DNA from: Isoetes taiwanensis
Lineage: Eukaryota > Streptophyta > Lycopodiopsida > Isoetales > Isoetaceae
Direction: 5' to 3'
Length of the DNA stretch: 64,000 bases
NCBI GenBank assembly: GCA_021234155.1
Contig: JAJEKV010000039.1
Location: 8,013,077 to 8,077,076, forward strand
Below, piece after piece: positions 1 to 12,543 of this stretch (position 1 is its first letter; each line of letters starts with the position of its first letter). The notes beneath the pieces were generated by a model. The model saw only the letters and a program-made list of their open reading frames with translations. It had not been told where the DNA came from and did not search any database. The translations under genes were made by a program, and so were the position numbers.

Positions 1-799
1 GTCGGCCATATACATTTCTGGGGCCAACTCGCACCAAGTTTTGAGTCACAAACCCGTTTTCATATCTAATGAAGCTTCGGTTTTACCCAAACCGTACTCA
101 GCGAAGATTTTCCTTTGTTTACTTAGATACTTCCGACCACTAGGCGGATGCCGAATTGATGTTGCGGACTTTCGTGCTGTCGTAGAATCGGCAATGTAAA
201 GCGGCAGATTGGAACTGGAGGTTGAGGAGGACAAACCGTTGGGGGTTTGTTCTTGTGTGTTGCTTCTGAAGATACTCGCTGATTTTCCAGGAGTAGTAAA
301 TATTTCAAAGAGTTGAATCCAGCATCGAGACAGGAGATTGGTTGGCTGCGAATTTGGATTGAGCCCACTGTGAGCAATGAATGCATGGGTTTGGGCGATC
401 ATTAGATATGAAAATCGGTTTGTGCTCCGACAAATCCATCCCTTCCAGGGATCATTAGATATGAAAATCCGGCGTCACGTTTACTTTCGATTTCTCGCCC
501 GGATTTTTGCGATCATTAGTTCTCCCTAGCGGACCAAAAGCGTGTCGATCTTTAACCTTATCCGTTATCCGTTATCTGGTTTACCTGATTGACTTGTCGA
601 TTATTCCGTGGTCGTGACGAAGAAGCAGGCCCCTAGCTTTTGCGCGACCGAAGATTCCTCCCGACAATAATTACATATGTTAGATACTATGATAAGCCTA
701 TTTATTTATTTTATCTTATATTATAAAATTATATGTAAAATGGATTTAGATCATGCCTTAATTTGGACGATGAGGATTTGATCAAACCAATGGTGAACA
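1..799. other. No assignable gene (left edge)
   Basis: A minus-strand open frame of 118 codons lies at 46-402. It is rich in Ser, Thr and Pro and I recognise no domain in it. The rest is AT-rich sequence with no motif I can name. The frame could be an exon of a gene whose other parts lie outside the window, but nothing supports that. Confidence 0.3.
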
Positions 800-1330
800 T
801 GATGCATGGATGTCTTCAACAAAAATTTTATCTTGGCCATTGCTTTAATCCAATGGTCTAGATTCACTCAATTCGATAGTCAAAAGAGTGAAGGGAAAAG
901 AGGAAAGGGAAAGGAAAAAGAAGAAGGGAAAAGGAGAAAGAGAAAAAGAAGAAAAAAAAGGGAGAGGGGAAGGAGGAAAGGAAAAATGGAAAAAGGAAAA
1001 AGAAAAAGGGAGGGGGCAAGGGAGACAGAAGGGGGGGAAAGTAAGATGAGAAGGGAAACGAGAAAATGGAAAATGAGAGAGCAGAAGTGAGAAATGGGAA
1101 AAAGGGAAAAGAAGGAGAAGGGAAAACCTAAACAAGGTGCTGCGCACGGAGGGTTGCCCTCCGTGACCCGAGAGTGAAATGGCTTAAATCACACTTCAAA
1201 GTCATGTTTTCGAGCATATACTGACATATACTTGGAATATGCCACAAACCCACATGGATGAGGGTAAATATAATATAGCTGGCATAGGATCTGTAAGACC
1301 ACAAGGAAAGATATACCTCAAAGCCAATCA
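800..1330 (+). repeat. Purine-rich repeat, copy A
   Basis: About 240 bp (890-1130) is almost pure A/G on the plus strand. It is preceded at 850-868 by a CCAATGG-TCTAGATTCACT block and followed at 1213-1264 by a block containing CATATACTTGGAATATGCC and ACCCACATGGATGAGGGT. Diverged versions of both blocks occur beside another purine tract at 5840-6172, so these are two members of one dispersed repeat family. Long open frames in this tract reflect its base composition and are not genes. Confidence 0.7.
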
Positions 1331-4300
1331 ACTCTCAGTCTCCAGGATGGATGGATGGAGCTAAAAAAGGTGCTTGATTAAAAAAGCGACCAAGCGGTTG
1401 AAACTTTTGGCATAAGATGAAGTTTAAACTTTTTGTGGCATGCGATGTAGTTCTTGTTTTCCTGGCAGTGGAAATGGCATTAACTATATCTAAAATTTGC
1501 CTTTGAAGTACTTGAAGCAATAATCAAATGCTTCAAGTATTTGGTAGTAGATTGTTCATCTGTGTCAATCATACTATTGTCCAGAAATATTTGGCATCCT
1601 AGGAATTGGTGCCCTAGTGGTGCATCACTCATCTCTCAATAACCAAAATCTTTTCCTAGGCATTTGTCGTCATTGTTGTTATGGATAAGGTATGTCGGTT
1701 TGCTTTTGTGTATCTATGGAAGCCAGTGGTACTCTCTGTCTTTGGGTGTTGCTAATATTTCACAATTGCTAATTGAGCCCATGATATTGTAATAAAAATT
1801 ATACTTATTTTTCTATGATGTGAAATGTCACACAAATCCTCTATACATCATCACATGTACATATATGCTATCGCATCTACATAGTTGCTATGTAGACAAA
1901 ATGAATTAATCATCATCCACAAGACTAAGGGATATTGCAATCACCACAACGAGCAAGGACTTTGCGAATAAAACAATAAGTCTCAATTGAATATGAGCGG
2001 ATCGATCAACTTTGTTTTGCATTTTTACATATGTTCACTTTGGGCTTGTTAATGATGCATTATATTTATGGGCAATGTTGATGGCAAGCGTCTAATTTAT
2101 TGCAAACACTAGAAAAATAAGTGGTTTCTTAATTCATGATATACGTATTTTTGGCATTATTACACTGTACTTTTGGCATTGTTGTATCGCAAATAATGTA
2201 TCAAGAGACATAGCAAACATGTCGTTGTAATTAAGGAAGATGAATCAAGTGAATTTTGCTAAACAATCAAGTGAATTTTGTTGTCTAATTACTCCAATAA
2301 TCTATTGCATCCATATACTCTATAGTGTGCAGCCCCGGAACTTGGTCCTTCACCAAGGGAATAGCAAAATTAAAAAGAGCATAGCTGAACCTTAAACAAT
2401 TACAAAAGAATTTTGGAAGGCATTTGCAACTTTGGCTCATTTGGAAAAGTGCCCACTCATAAACACAAAATCTCTTGCTTCTCAACATTGTATATCACAT
2501 TTAAACTATAAATAGTCCAACATTAGGACAACCTTTACGACAAAATTAGCTCTAGTTATTATGCAATTTGTCTTGCAACTCAAATTTTGACTTCTATTAT
2601 AAGAGCCAACCTGTCTCCAAGTTTACAAATGTTTCTTCTTCATTTATGAAGGGCAGTTTCATTTATGGCCCAAAAATGTTGATGTAAAGCATCTGAAATA
2701 AGATCCCTCCACAATATCTTGTCCAAAAGTTCCATAACCCTCCAGAATATTATGCATCTATTTGCCAAGAGACTGTTCCTAAGAGAAAACATCATGAGTG
2801 TTGTGTCTTTCACAAAAGAGGCAACAGGCAGAAGACAAAAACATCATGAGTGTTGTGTCGTGCCAATGAGCACCTAAATGAACGGTCTCAAAAAAGGAGG
2901 CTGTGTTGTAGGCGTCAGACTGACCGAACATTAAGGATGTCCAAGAGGGCCCAGTCTAACATTTGATCTAACCATATTGAAGAATAGTAAAAAGAAAGCG
3001 TTTTGCTCAGAAAGTCTAAGGCTGGAGGCGCTCAAATTAGCTATGGCCGGTAGATCAGGCACTGCGCTTGATCAAGCGATGCCATAGGCCACTTTGTAAA
3101 TAGATTCATAAACAGATTTGCTTATTCCACTTTGATGTGTTTGCGTAGATAGATAGTGAACATATATAGATAATGAAGAAAGATGCAGCAGAAACAAATC
3201 TGTGAGGGAAGGGGTACAGATTTTAGCATGTTTTTCTGTGAGCTACTTACTGCCTAGTAATGCATACACCACATATATTCGAACTGCCCCCATGCATTTT
3301 ATACGAATCTGTGAGATTGGAACTGTAGCAAAGCTAGAGACAACCCATATTACTACTGGATGATTCCATGGTGTAAGACATAATTTCAACAAGTCTAATT
3401 ACTTCGTTGTAAGACCATTTAAGAAGGCAAATAATTCTCTATATTCTATTTGCTTAGACACCTATACAAAATTTTCACTCTGCAATTTCTAGACAGCTAT
3501 CATAGGATCTCATTGATGTGCTAAAAATAGAGGCGTGAAAATGAGAAAGGAAATGTGCCTCCTCAGTCTATACCTGGCCAAAATTGATCTAATAAAATAG
3601 CAAATTCGTACAGCTGGAGAAAAAACAGCACATTTGCAAGTTTGATTAAAATCAATACTCTGCATGTAAATAATCATATTCACTGTATATAGCTGTTATT
3701 CTAATAAATAGAATACAGAATCCCCCAAAAATCAACTCAGAATAGAGTGCTTGTTGTGTTTACATTGCACAATTTTGAAAGGGCTATCTTCTGCAGGGCG
3801 TGGAAGTGAACTAACTCCAATGTGTTGACAATTTACCCAACACTTTCAAGTAGACAGAAAAGCCTGGGCCATATATCATCCTGCAGATGCTCCCCAAAAA
3901 ACAAAGAATTGCAAGTGAATGTAAATGACAGAAAAATGTGGCAGGTACTGTCATCCAATGTAATTTATCCCATAAAGCAAATGGCAATGTAGCATGCCAA
4001 ACTATCAACATTCGAGATGTAAGGCGGGTATACGACAGAGGTATTGGAGTTTTGAATATGCGTTCACATGTACCCAGATGATCATAGAGTATGGGGTTCA
4101 TGTCCTGAAAAAATACTATCGAATTTGGAGACCCATCAAGTACAGGAGAGATCAGAAGTCGATTTGGAGACCCATGAAGAAACAGGGTTCAAAGGTCAAT
4201 TTTAAAAATACTTCTTGTGGGTTCACAACTGAGGATTTGCAGGCTGTAGGCATAGGCTCATGATTTTGACTCTGTAGATGGATAGAGACCCTTGAAAATT

Positions 4301-5839
4301 CATAGATAATAGGTTGTATTCCACAGAGTCATAGGGTTTTTGCCTCGAAATGTTAAGTTTGAAGCGATTGCAATCGATATAAAAACATAATAATATGCCA
4401 TATCGAGCTAAGGAAAGAAATAAACCTCTATGCATAAAATTTGGGCTCACTCGATCCTGCTAACCTCTGTGACAATAGAGAGACAAACACAGTAAATATC
4501 AGCTCATCACGGGCATAATCAACTAACGAGGATTTCATGACATGAAAAATCTAACCATTGCAAGAGTGTTTTCCACGAGATAGATAAATCTTCTACATTT
4601 TACTACGGGAACTATAGTCAAACGATGTGGCATGTCTCGAAGCGGTCTTCAAGAATCAATGCGGTGCCTTGTGATTCTAGTCTAAATCCTGCAATAACAA
4701 CTCTGGACCCAAGCAAGTTGTGGGACCACGGTGACCTCTTCATCTCTCGAAACGAGCCAAGGCAGAGAAAAAATATTAAGCTGCTTACCATAGCTGCACC
4801 TAAAATAGAACACAGACCCACATAGGCGTATGCTTACGAAATGGCATTTCATGAAAACCCCGACCAGCTGCCTCAACGAAAATCCCTCAATCCATCAAAG
4901 ACCAGGAGGTTTGAGGGCATCTCAATCCGATGTCTTTATTTCAAACCGACAAAAGAATGAGAGATAAACAATGAATTGCGACCTTTGCATACCACTGCGT
5001 TAAGTTGCTTTTAGCCCTTCCCGAGATCTGGGGTTTCAAAAATCGTCTATAGAATGGACATTTAATTGCTTCCAATCATAAATCTATTGTTACATACACA
5101 TTTCGGCATTGAGAGTTACTCGGCACACCAATCTCCTCCCAAGCAGCTGCGTTTAGAGCTCGCTATTCAGGCTGCTGCTGCCCCTCTGTAAACCACAAGA
5201 CCCCTTTTTTTTGAGGTCTGCGGCCCACGGCTCTGCTATGGCAATCAAATTGGGGTTTTCGAATCAGGCCCATGGGCCTTATAAATCATAGCGCACAGAC
5301 AAAGCAATGCTAGAGCGGATGTGAAGGCTACGAGGTCGCCGCATGAACCTTGGAGTACAATCTCGGATATCAAAGCAGATGTCACAAGTAAAGAGGCTGC
5401 TTCAAGAATGCACGCTAAATAAAAATAAACTTACGACCAGCCCCCGACCATAGCCCGGCAAGTTTTGGGGCTAAACCCTGTTGCCATCGCAGCAAAGGTA
5501 GCTTGGCGTGCACCAAGGAGCCAAACCAATCTGCAAGAAAAACAATGATCAATCATAAGCAAAGGCCATTGACAAGAAAATAAACTAATGGCAAACTAGC
5601 TTAGCTTTGCAAATGCTACATCAACGCAGTTGATCGACACATTTTAGAGGCCCCAATGCACACGCATAAAGAAAACGAAAGGCAAACCTTTATTCCGCTT
5701 ATGCAAAGGCCCCAAATCCGAGAAGGTGCGAAGGGAGGCGAGAATCCAGTCACGCGAAGCCATAGCCAAGTCCAGCGTCTGATAATGGGGCTGGATGACC
5801 AAGCATTTACGGCGGCAAAGCCGGTTTTATCGATCATCG
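1331..5839. other. Unassigned AT-rich sequence
   Basis: Nothing recognisable as a gene, RNA or element. There is a short local duplication near 2786-2857 in which the phrase ACATCATGAGTGTTGTGTC occurs twice. Open frames at 3811-4101, 3994-4263, 4223-4450 and around 4618-4876 are short, conflict with one another in strand, and lack known motifs. Exons of an unrecognised gene around 4.6-5.8 kb cannot be excluded. Confidence 0.4.
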
Positions 5840-6172
5840 GCATATACTAGGTATATGCCAGCATATACTTGAATATGCCCACATACCCACATAAACGAGG
5901 GTTTGCCCCCCAGGGGCAACCCAAAAAGAATGGAAAAAGTCCAATGGCCAAGATTCACCAACCCCGTAGTAAAAAGTTTTGGTGGTTTTGGGGCGGTTAA
6001 AGGAAGGGAAAATATGAAGAAAGAAAAAGGAAGGGAAAAATGGAATAAAAAAAGGGAGAAAAGGGAAGGGCAAAAAGGAAAATGGAGGGGAGAATGGTGG
6101 GGAAAAGGGGAAAACCAAAAAGAAATAGGAAGGGAAGGGAAGGGAAAATCGGGGAATCGCAAAAATAGATAG
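5840..6172 (+). repeat. Purine-rich repeat, copy B
   Basis: The block GCATATACTTGAATATGCCC with ACCCACATAAACGAGGGT (5861-5905) is followed by CCAATGGCCAAGATTCACC (5941-5959) and then by about 150 bp of G/A-rich sequence (6000-6150). The same parts occur in copy A near 0.85-1.27 kb, but there the CATATACTT block comes after the purine tract and not before it. The element limits are therefore unclear. Confidence 0.65.
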
Positions 6173-6630
6173 ATAGCTAGAAATCCAGCATTGGTACCTG
6201 ACCCTGGTTCTCAATAATGTTGTTTGCTATTGCCATGGAGTGTTGCTTGTCACATCTTCTAATAACACACATAACACATGGAGACTTGAAAACCATCCAC
6301 ATGAATCGGATAAGTGAAGCTAAGGCAAAATGGATACGTATCAGCATACTTCGTTAGCTCGTCCATTGCCTCAAACTGCCTTGCCTTATCGCCGTCGCAA
6401 GTTAGATCGATATTTTTTGAGTCAGCTGTAATTTCACCCCTTTTAGAAATTTCCTCCTCCTTTTCTTTCAAACCTTGCATGTACAGCTAGCTAACGGCCT
6501 TGTGCTGATGGCTCTTCTAACAGCTGACAATCATTCACAAATTCTTTTTGGTGTTAAAGGTTCGCTAGCTAACCAGCCAAACTTAAAAAGATTCTTGGTG
6601 GCATCATCTAATTTGCAATTTTGCTTTTAG

Positions 6631-6906
6631 ATGCATTCTCACTGGCTTCCGATGTGCTTATGGGGTGACAGGTGTACGATTCTATGGATGTTAGACATTC
6701 CAACTCTGGAATGTGTTCATGATTATCCATGGACGTTGTTTGCCTATGGACAGGCCACCAAGTTGCTTGGGATACCAATTGGTATTCATGCTAGTGATGT
6801 AGCTGCAAGGGAAGAAAGGGTTGGTATTCATGCTACTTTGGTGGTCTATTGTTGGCCATTCCGTCAGCTTGATCGTTTTATATTTTTGATGCTGCTATTT
6901 CATTGA
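6631..6906 (+). pseudogene. Possible LINE reverse-transcriptase scrap
   Basis: A 91-codon plus-strand frame contains the phrase ATKLLGIPIGIHASDVAARE. This is the kind of LLGxPxG sequence found downstream of the catalytic core in plant LINE reverse transcriptases. No catalytic YxDD box or other RT block is visible next to it, and the neighbouring LINE endonuclease remnant is on the opposite strand. If it is a LINE piece, it is a separate and very short one. The assignment rests on one motif and may be chance. Confidence 0.25.
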
Positions 6907-7049
6907 TTATCCCATAATCTACTATGCTTTTCCCATGTGTGTTTTGGCTGGTGAAATTCCCTGATTTTTCCCGTTACAAATTATCATGTCGGCAGTTGTA
7001 CATACTTTGACTAACAGTCCCCCCCTCACGTTAAGCTCCTTGTCTTCTA

Positions 7050-7520
7050 TTGGCCTCGCCATTCTTCTAGTCTATCCGATTGCATCCACTGCCCATTTGT
7101 GTCGCCGACGTTTGAGATTTGAGCTTGTTCTTGGTTTGTTCTTGCGTTAAATTCTCCTACCACTATCATTGGTCCTTTGTCCTTCCATTTCATGATGACC
7201 TCCCTCAAATCTAGTAATTGCAATTTATTACTGTTTGGCGGATAATGAGAGGTTAGTGATGATATTTCTTGCCTTTTTGGCCATTTGATGTATAGGAGCA
7301 TGTATCTTTAATTAACATCCATGGTTACAATACATGCCTTGTGGGCTACTCTATTTTTTATATAATAGGCCAGGCCCGCACCTCTCCCAACCTTGAAGTT
7401 CTTGTCCTTCCAACATGTGAATAGCCGGTACCCTTCTTCATCTGACAATCTTTTTGCGTTATGATCCCATATCTCCACCTAGCATATGATGTCATGTTCC
7501 CTTGCTGCTTCCAACCTCTC
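7050..7520 (-). pseudogene. LINE endonuclease (APE-type) remnant
   Basis: Reading the minus strand, two adjacent segments resemble the apurinic-type endonuclease of plant non-LTR retrotransposons. The first (about 7500-7320) contains GYRLFTCWKDKNFKVGRGAG, where the RGAGLAYYI part matches the usual GRGGGVA segment. The second (7301-7047) contains HYPPNSNKLQLL and then GPMIVVGEFNART, matching the conserved VVGDFNAR endonuclease motif; the catalytic Asp position reads Glu here. In-frame stops interrupt it, and no reverse transcriptase follows on this strand, so it is a truncated dead copy. It may belong to the same LINE family as the copy at 12-15.4 kb, but the two do not overlap in domain content, so this cannot be tested here. 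Confidence 0.7.
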
Positions 7521-7954
7521 CCCATCATCCCATGGGTATCCTGTGCCATTCCAATACCACAGGGTCAACACTTCTTTCCCGTTTGCACCTCCTTTCCCCT
7601 TTGTTGTTGTCATGTATCTCCAATTGATTTCTTTGTCTGACCCCTTGTCTTTGCTATTGACTGTGATCCTGTCTCTGTTACTTTGACCGGCTCGCTTTCC
7701 TCCCCCTCTTTCGCTTCCTATTCCTAACCCTTTTTGTCTCTGAGGTATTACTTGGATTTGTTCTTCTGCCCTAGCCAGTTCCGTGATCGCTTGTTACATT
7801 ACCCCCAATGGCCCATGTGTCCCCCCCTTCCCCCGAGGTGCCTTTTGTCTGCACCATTTCTGTTCTCTTCGATTCTGCCCTTTCCATAATATATACCTTA
7901 TCGGACTCTTGTATGTAAAGGGAGAGTCATTTTTTTTGCATACATTACTAGAAG

Positions 7955-8042
7955 AGTACTGATAACTAGTTATCAGTACTGGAGGAGTGATGATAATTAA
8001 TTATCAGTACTCCTCCAGTACTGATAAATAAATATGAGTACT
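7955..8042. repeat. Cluster of overlapping palindromes
   Basis: Positions 7955-7980 form a perfect 26-bp palindrome whose half-site is AGTACTGATAACT. Overlapping it, 7975-8022 is a near-perfect 48-bp palindrome with two mismatched pairs (arms AGTACTGGAGGAGT, centre TGATAATTAATTATCA). A weaker third unit bounded by AGTACT lies at 8017-8042. All three share the AGTACTGATAA half-site, as if one short palindrome had multiplied. Confidence 0.85.
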
Positions 8043-8700
8043 GGTTTACAAGTCGGTTTCTACAGGTCGGTTTCTGCATGCTGTGTTTCTACAGATTTGG
8101 GGCCTTATTCTGGCCACAGGCCCCGTTCCTCCTGTTCCTTCCCTATTCCGCAATGGCAACGAAAGAGGAAAGAGATGCAAAAAACAGAGCGGATCTTTGT
8201 GAAGAAAGATAAAAAAACAGAGCAAAAAACAGATCGATCTGCAAAAGCATTCCGCTGCTCCTTCATCTCTACTTCATCTCTAGACGACCCTGCAGGGGAC
8301 GATCGACCGGCCATCTCCGCTGCTCGACCGGCCATAGCCGCTGCTTTGCCGTCCTTCAAAACCTCGAAACCTAAGTAAGTGAAAAATGGCAAATGTCGAC
8401 CAGAAAGAAAAAAAAAATGACAAATTTTAACGCAGCCCGATAAGGCTGTTATCGGGTCGTCGCTTCTGATGTCACTTTTGATAACCGCCTCGGCCAGTTA
8501 TCAAATACATACAGACTCGGCCCTAACGGGCCTCGGCCTTACGTGCCAAATACCTGGCCTCGGACGTACAGCCTCGGCCACGCATTTTTGGTTATCAGCC
8601 TTAGCTAAACCGATAACCTTACCTTCCCATTCTTTACCCCTGCTTAGATACCTATTTGATTTAATTCCCTAGCCTTGACAAGTTCTTTGTGTAAGCCTTG
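8043..8700 (+). other. Open frame with splice-donor-like end, then CGGCC-rich block
   Basis: An open frame covers 8034-8378 (114 codons, Lys/Ser/Ala-rich) and ends in AAG-TAAGTG, which resembles a splice donor. No domain is recognisable. From about 8430 to 8640 the sequence is GC-richer, with repeated CTCGGCC and scattered GATAACC/GGTTATC words that echo the palindromes upstream. This could be a first exon or part of an unrecognised element; I cannot decide. Confidence 0.2.
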
Positions 8701-10492
8701 CCATTGCATCGTTGTTAGTGCTTCCTGTATCTTGATCACATTCTGCAGCCTGGGGCCTATGCTCAAAACCCTCTCTCTGGCAAATATATCTCTCAAGGTC
8801 AAGTTGATGTGTCTCAGTTTAGATTTATCTTAGGTTAAGCAAGCCAAGCACGAATGGAACAAAGGAGAAAAGGTGGCAAATTTCAGGCAGATTTCATGTT
8901 GATATGGCAGTAGCCCATGCTCAAAATTAAAACATTGTCTATGCTTGCTAACTGTTCCTAGGCTTTCTACCCAAAAAGCCATAAGATCACATCCAGGCTA
9001 ATAATGCCTTTTAATTTCGCCTGCTTCATTTTGTTCTTCTCAAAATATTAATTATGCTTTTTTTGTCAGAGAACTTCTGCACTGGATTGTTCAGCTAATT
9101 GTAGCAGCTCTGACATCTCGACTTCTATTTTAATCGCCACAATTGTAAGATTCTTGCTATATATCCATTTATCTGATTTAACAGATGATCATTAGGTTTC
9201 TCAATTATGTCTGATTTAACAAATGATCATTAGATTCCTCAAGTAAACCTAATCCCTTTTTGTTTTAAGAGTCTATAGCAGTTGCTGGACTGCGAGTAAT
9301 CGAAATTGTAATTGGAGCTCTGATATTTGAAATTGTAGGAACACTTGCTCTAAACTCATTTTCATTTCCTTCATTCGGCTATAGTTTATGTTCTGCTCTA
9401 GCAAGAGTATTTAGTTTCTGTTATGCTATAACAGGCACATTCATGCCTCACTATATTTGTAAGCTCACATTCAGTAAATGATTTCAATGACTGTTTTGGT
9501 ATTTTCTATCTGTCAAATTTTACCAAGCAATTCCAGGTAGTAGCAGGTCAACTTCTGCAGGTCTTTTAAGGTCATAACTGCGAGGTATGTGGAGATCACT
9601 GCAGAACATGTTGCCTATAACTCAAAAAATCACCCATTCAAAGATAAAACAAAATATTTACGGACAAGTCATATGGCAGACGTGTAAATTCATTTAGATA
9701 CATTATATTGCATTTGTTGTATGTACAATTGGCTTTGAGTGCGATGCAAGTTGGTCTTCAAACATAGTATGCAATCAATTCTATGCCCATATGGTCTTCA
9801 AACATAGTATGCAACCAATTCTATGCCCTATATTCTCTCTTTGCTAGCTATGTGGGACATATGACCAAGCTAATATTTTTGTTTTGAAGAAGCAACACAA
9901 AAACTTTTACAATGACAAGTGTGAATCTACATTGACTGTTGGTCCTCTTAATCTTCCATATGGGCACAGAAGAGGAGAAAATGGAGGGAAGAACGAGGAA
10001 ACATTTGTCACATTAACATTGATATAACCATTCCGCAGCTTTCTACAAATAAGCTAATTAGTTTATCATGCCATACATACCTTATCACTGTGCCATGGCT
10101 TCACCATGTGAAGTAGATGCATATGCTCCATTAGCTATGCATTCATAGTCGTGGCATTTATTTTTGTTGCCAAGCCCTTCAGCTGAGTTGCATTTAATCC
10201 AGCGAGGGCTTTCAAGCCTGCTCTGGTCACATGTAACTGGACAAACCACTGGGTTTACTAACTCGGTAATATACTTGGAGGCTTGCTTGCCATTCTCACC
10301 GAAATTTTCTCAACTGATTACTTAAGATTGATCTATTCATTTTTCAAGTTATTTTTGAAAAATTTAGCTCAGTTCCATTTATTGCAGACAAATCTATGAA
10401 TTGCTTAATTAGTTTATGGAGGTTCAAAGTTCCAGGATTGTGCATCATAGTTTTTGTATATTATCTACCCCAATGTATGATCAAATCCTTCT
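8701..10492. other. Unassigned AT-rich sequence with small tandem duplications
   Basis: No gene seen. Two short tandem duplications are visible: one near 9170-9240 (two copies of a segment containing TCTGATTTAACARATGATCA) and one at 9750-9829 (two copies, about 40 bp apart, of GGTCTTCAAACATAGTATGC). Confidence 0.5.
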
Positions 10493-11041
10493 CATTAGGG
10501 TTTTTTTGAGATTAAAAAAGGGCCTTCAAAACATGCCAACTAAGCCAAATGAAGATAAATGAACTACCAATCAGAAATCAGAGCCTGACGGGTCCAGTCA
10601 GCAAAACTGTTATAACTAACTCACTGGATCACATTTTCTAGCATAACTGTTGATAGAAAAGTCCAAATGATCTCTCGTTTAGTGCAATAGATAGATCTCG
10701 TTGAGATCTTTCCAACCTTGGGTGCTTTGCACATATTTTAACCACTTGTGATTGTCAAAACTCCAAAAAATATGGTTTTTACCATTTTTTACTATCCTAT
10801 GAGGCTAAAAGATATGCAAACCACCCAAGGTTGGAAAGATCTCAATGAGATCTATCTATTGCACCAAACAAAAGCTCATTTGGACTTTTTTATCAACACT
10901 TATGCTAGAAAATGTGATCCAGTGAGTTAGTTATAACTGTTTTGCTGACTGGATTATCAGTTCTGTTTTCTGATTGGAGTTCATATTGCTTAGTCAGCAG
11001 TTCTTAGAAGGCCCTTTTATGATCTCAAAAAATCCCTAATG
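10493..11041. mobile_element. Foldback element with about 250-bp inverted repeats
   Basis: The left arm starts CATTAGGGTTTTTTTGAGAT (10493) and the right arm ends ATCTCAAAAAATCCCTAATG (11041). By eye the arms match for about 250 bp with only scattered differences and small indels, including GTTATAACTAACTCACTGGA and the stretch around AGATCTTTCCAACCTTGGGTG. They flank a loop of roughly 50 bp. No coding capacity is present; the short frame at 10748-10930 crosses the right arm and is not a gene. I could not find a convincing target-site duplication. This fits a non-autonomous foldback or long-TIR DNA element; the superfamily is undetermined. Confidence 0.85.
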
Positions 11042-11950
11042 GTTTGTACAATAATAGAAGATATTATATTATTTTCTTCTAGATTCTTGAAAACTTACTG
11101 TGCAAAAGAGTACTGAATAACTGTGTTTCTACAAGTCTTTCCACACATCATGTTTGGAAATTAATGCTTGCTTGCACCTTTAAAATATTTGAAATGGGTA
11201 AACGTGTCATGTATCATCCCTATGTCTGTAGACAACCATTTCTTATAAATATAGTAACAACTACAAAACTTATAAGTCTTCAAGCTTAAACACAGTTAGT
11301 TCAATTTCCACATGTCTAAAATTGAGATCCTTTCGACTTAATACAAGATTCCTTTTGCGTCAAGTCGGACAAAAGAAATGTTCGTAGTGACCTTGGCCGT
11401 CGCGATAAATTTCTTGTAATGTTTAATAATATTATAAGAGAGTGAGTGGATATGGGAAGCATATTGTGCATCAACTATAGGAACTTATACTTAGTAAATA
11501 GAGAGTTTTTTTTGCGTTTGATGCCTACATGCATCTAAAGAACATTACAACGCATGCCATATTTTTATCGTCAACAATGCACAGGGGAGAAGGTATATTG
11601 AGTTTAAAACACCAAAGGATAATTGAAAAGTATAAAATAGGATTGTTTTCTTTGTAAAGACATTTCCATCCTTGAGTTTGAGAGTCCCACTATGTTCATC
11701 TGACTACATTAGTAACACAGAATTTTATGTGCACTGTTGATTTCTATAAGAGAGTCAGTAGAAAAAATGTATAAGTAAAGACAATCAGTGATGGGACCAG
11801 TCTGGGAACACTAACTATAGCTTTTGTTACAGGTATTCATCTATATGCATGTGATGGACTTACATGCCAAATACCCTCCACAAAACTATTCAAGAACCTT
11901 GGAAAAAACCTGAAAACAATTTGATCAAAAGATCATGAATAAATGGAATA
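11042..11950. other. No feature seen
   Basis: AT-rich sequence between the foldback element and the pentanucleotide tail of the LINE. I see no gene or repeat here. Confidence 0.5.
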
Positions 11951-12070
11951 GAATAGGATAGGATAGGATAGGATAGGATAGGATAGGATAGGATAGGATA
12001 GGATAGGATAGGATAGGATAGGATAGGATAGGATAGGATAGGATAGGATAGGATAGGATAGGATAGGATA
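11951..12070 (-). repeat. (GGATA)n array = (TATCC)n tail of a LINE
   Basis: From 11956 to 12070 there are 23 consecutive exact GGATA units, preceded by variant GAATA units. On the minus strand this is (TATCC)n, directly following ...AACGTTAAAATC. Three other copies of the same ...TGGAYGTTAAAA terminus in the window are also followed by short tandem repeats, but with different units. The array is therefore best read as the 3' tail of the minus-strand LINE that starts next to it. Confidence 0.9.
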
Positions 12071-12235
12071 GATTTTAACGTTTACAAAGACCCAAAGGCC
12101 ATAGTACAACCATTACTTCGAGGAATGAAAAACTCCTTGCCTCGAAAGGTTTTCAAAGGAAAAACCTTTGCAATACTGGATGATACTAGACATTCAGTAA
12201 TAAATAAGTTTTTACAATGAATATCATGTTGACTG

Positions 12236-12543
12236 GGCATGCTACACCTTACCACAAAAAGCATTATTTAGGGACCATAAAACTTTCTAAAACACTACTC
12301 AACACTGGGTATTGTGTACTTTTAAAACGTCTCAATAACTAATAAGTGCTAAATTAGATGCATTCATTTTGACCTCATATAGTATTGTCTTTATCTTAAC
12401 CTTGAACATTAACATGCTTTTGACTTTTATTTTGATCTTGTGAGTAAGTTTTGAGATTAAAGGAACAAGGAAACAAAACCTAAGCCAGAATACGTAGTGT
12501 AGTACTTTGGCAGTTTCTAAAAGTAAACTGGTGTAGCATGCTT
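12236..12543. mobile_element. MITE-like insertion 2 in the LINE
   Basis: The ends are GCATGCTACACC (12238-12249) and GGTGTAGCATGC (about 12530-12541), an inverted pair. The interior has ACACTGGGTATTGTGTACTTTTAAAA, split by a few changes from the interior of the related element at 13957-14249. It separates the LINE C-terminal coding part from its 3' UTR. It is more diverged than the other copy. The boundary is approximate. Confidence 0.5.

Noticed and set aside
806-1147. Lys/Arg/Glu-rich and Phe/Leu/Ser-rich frames on both strands
   Set aside because: They are translations of a purine tract; the same happens in the second copy of the repeat near 5.9-6.2 kb.
10748-10930. 60-codon frame inside the foldback element
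   Set aside because: It spans loop and arm of the inverted repeat; no similarity to a known protein.
11951-12070. Stand-alone pentanucleotide microsatellite or telomere-like repeat
   Set aside because: GGATA is not the plant telomere unit (TTTAGGG), and the array directly abuts a LINE 3' terminus shared with three other tailed copies.
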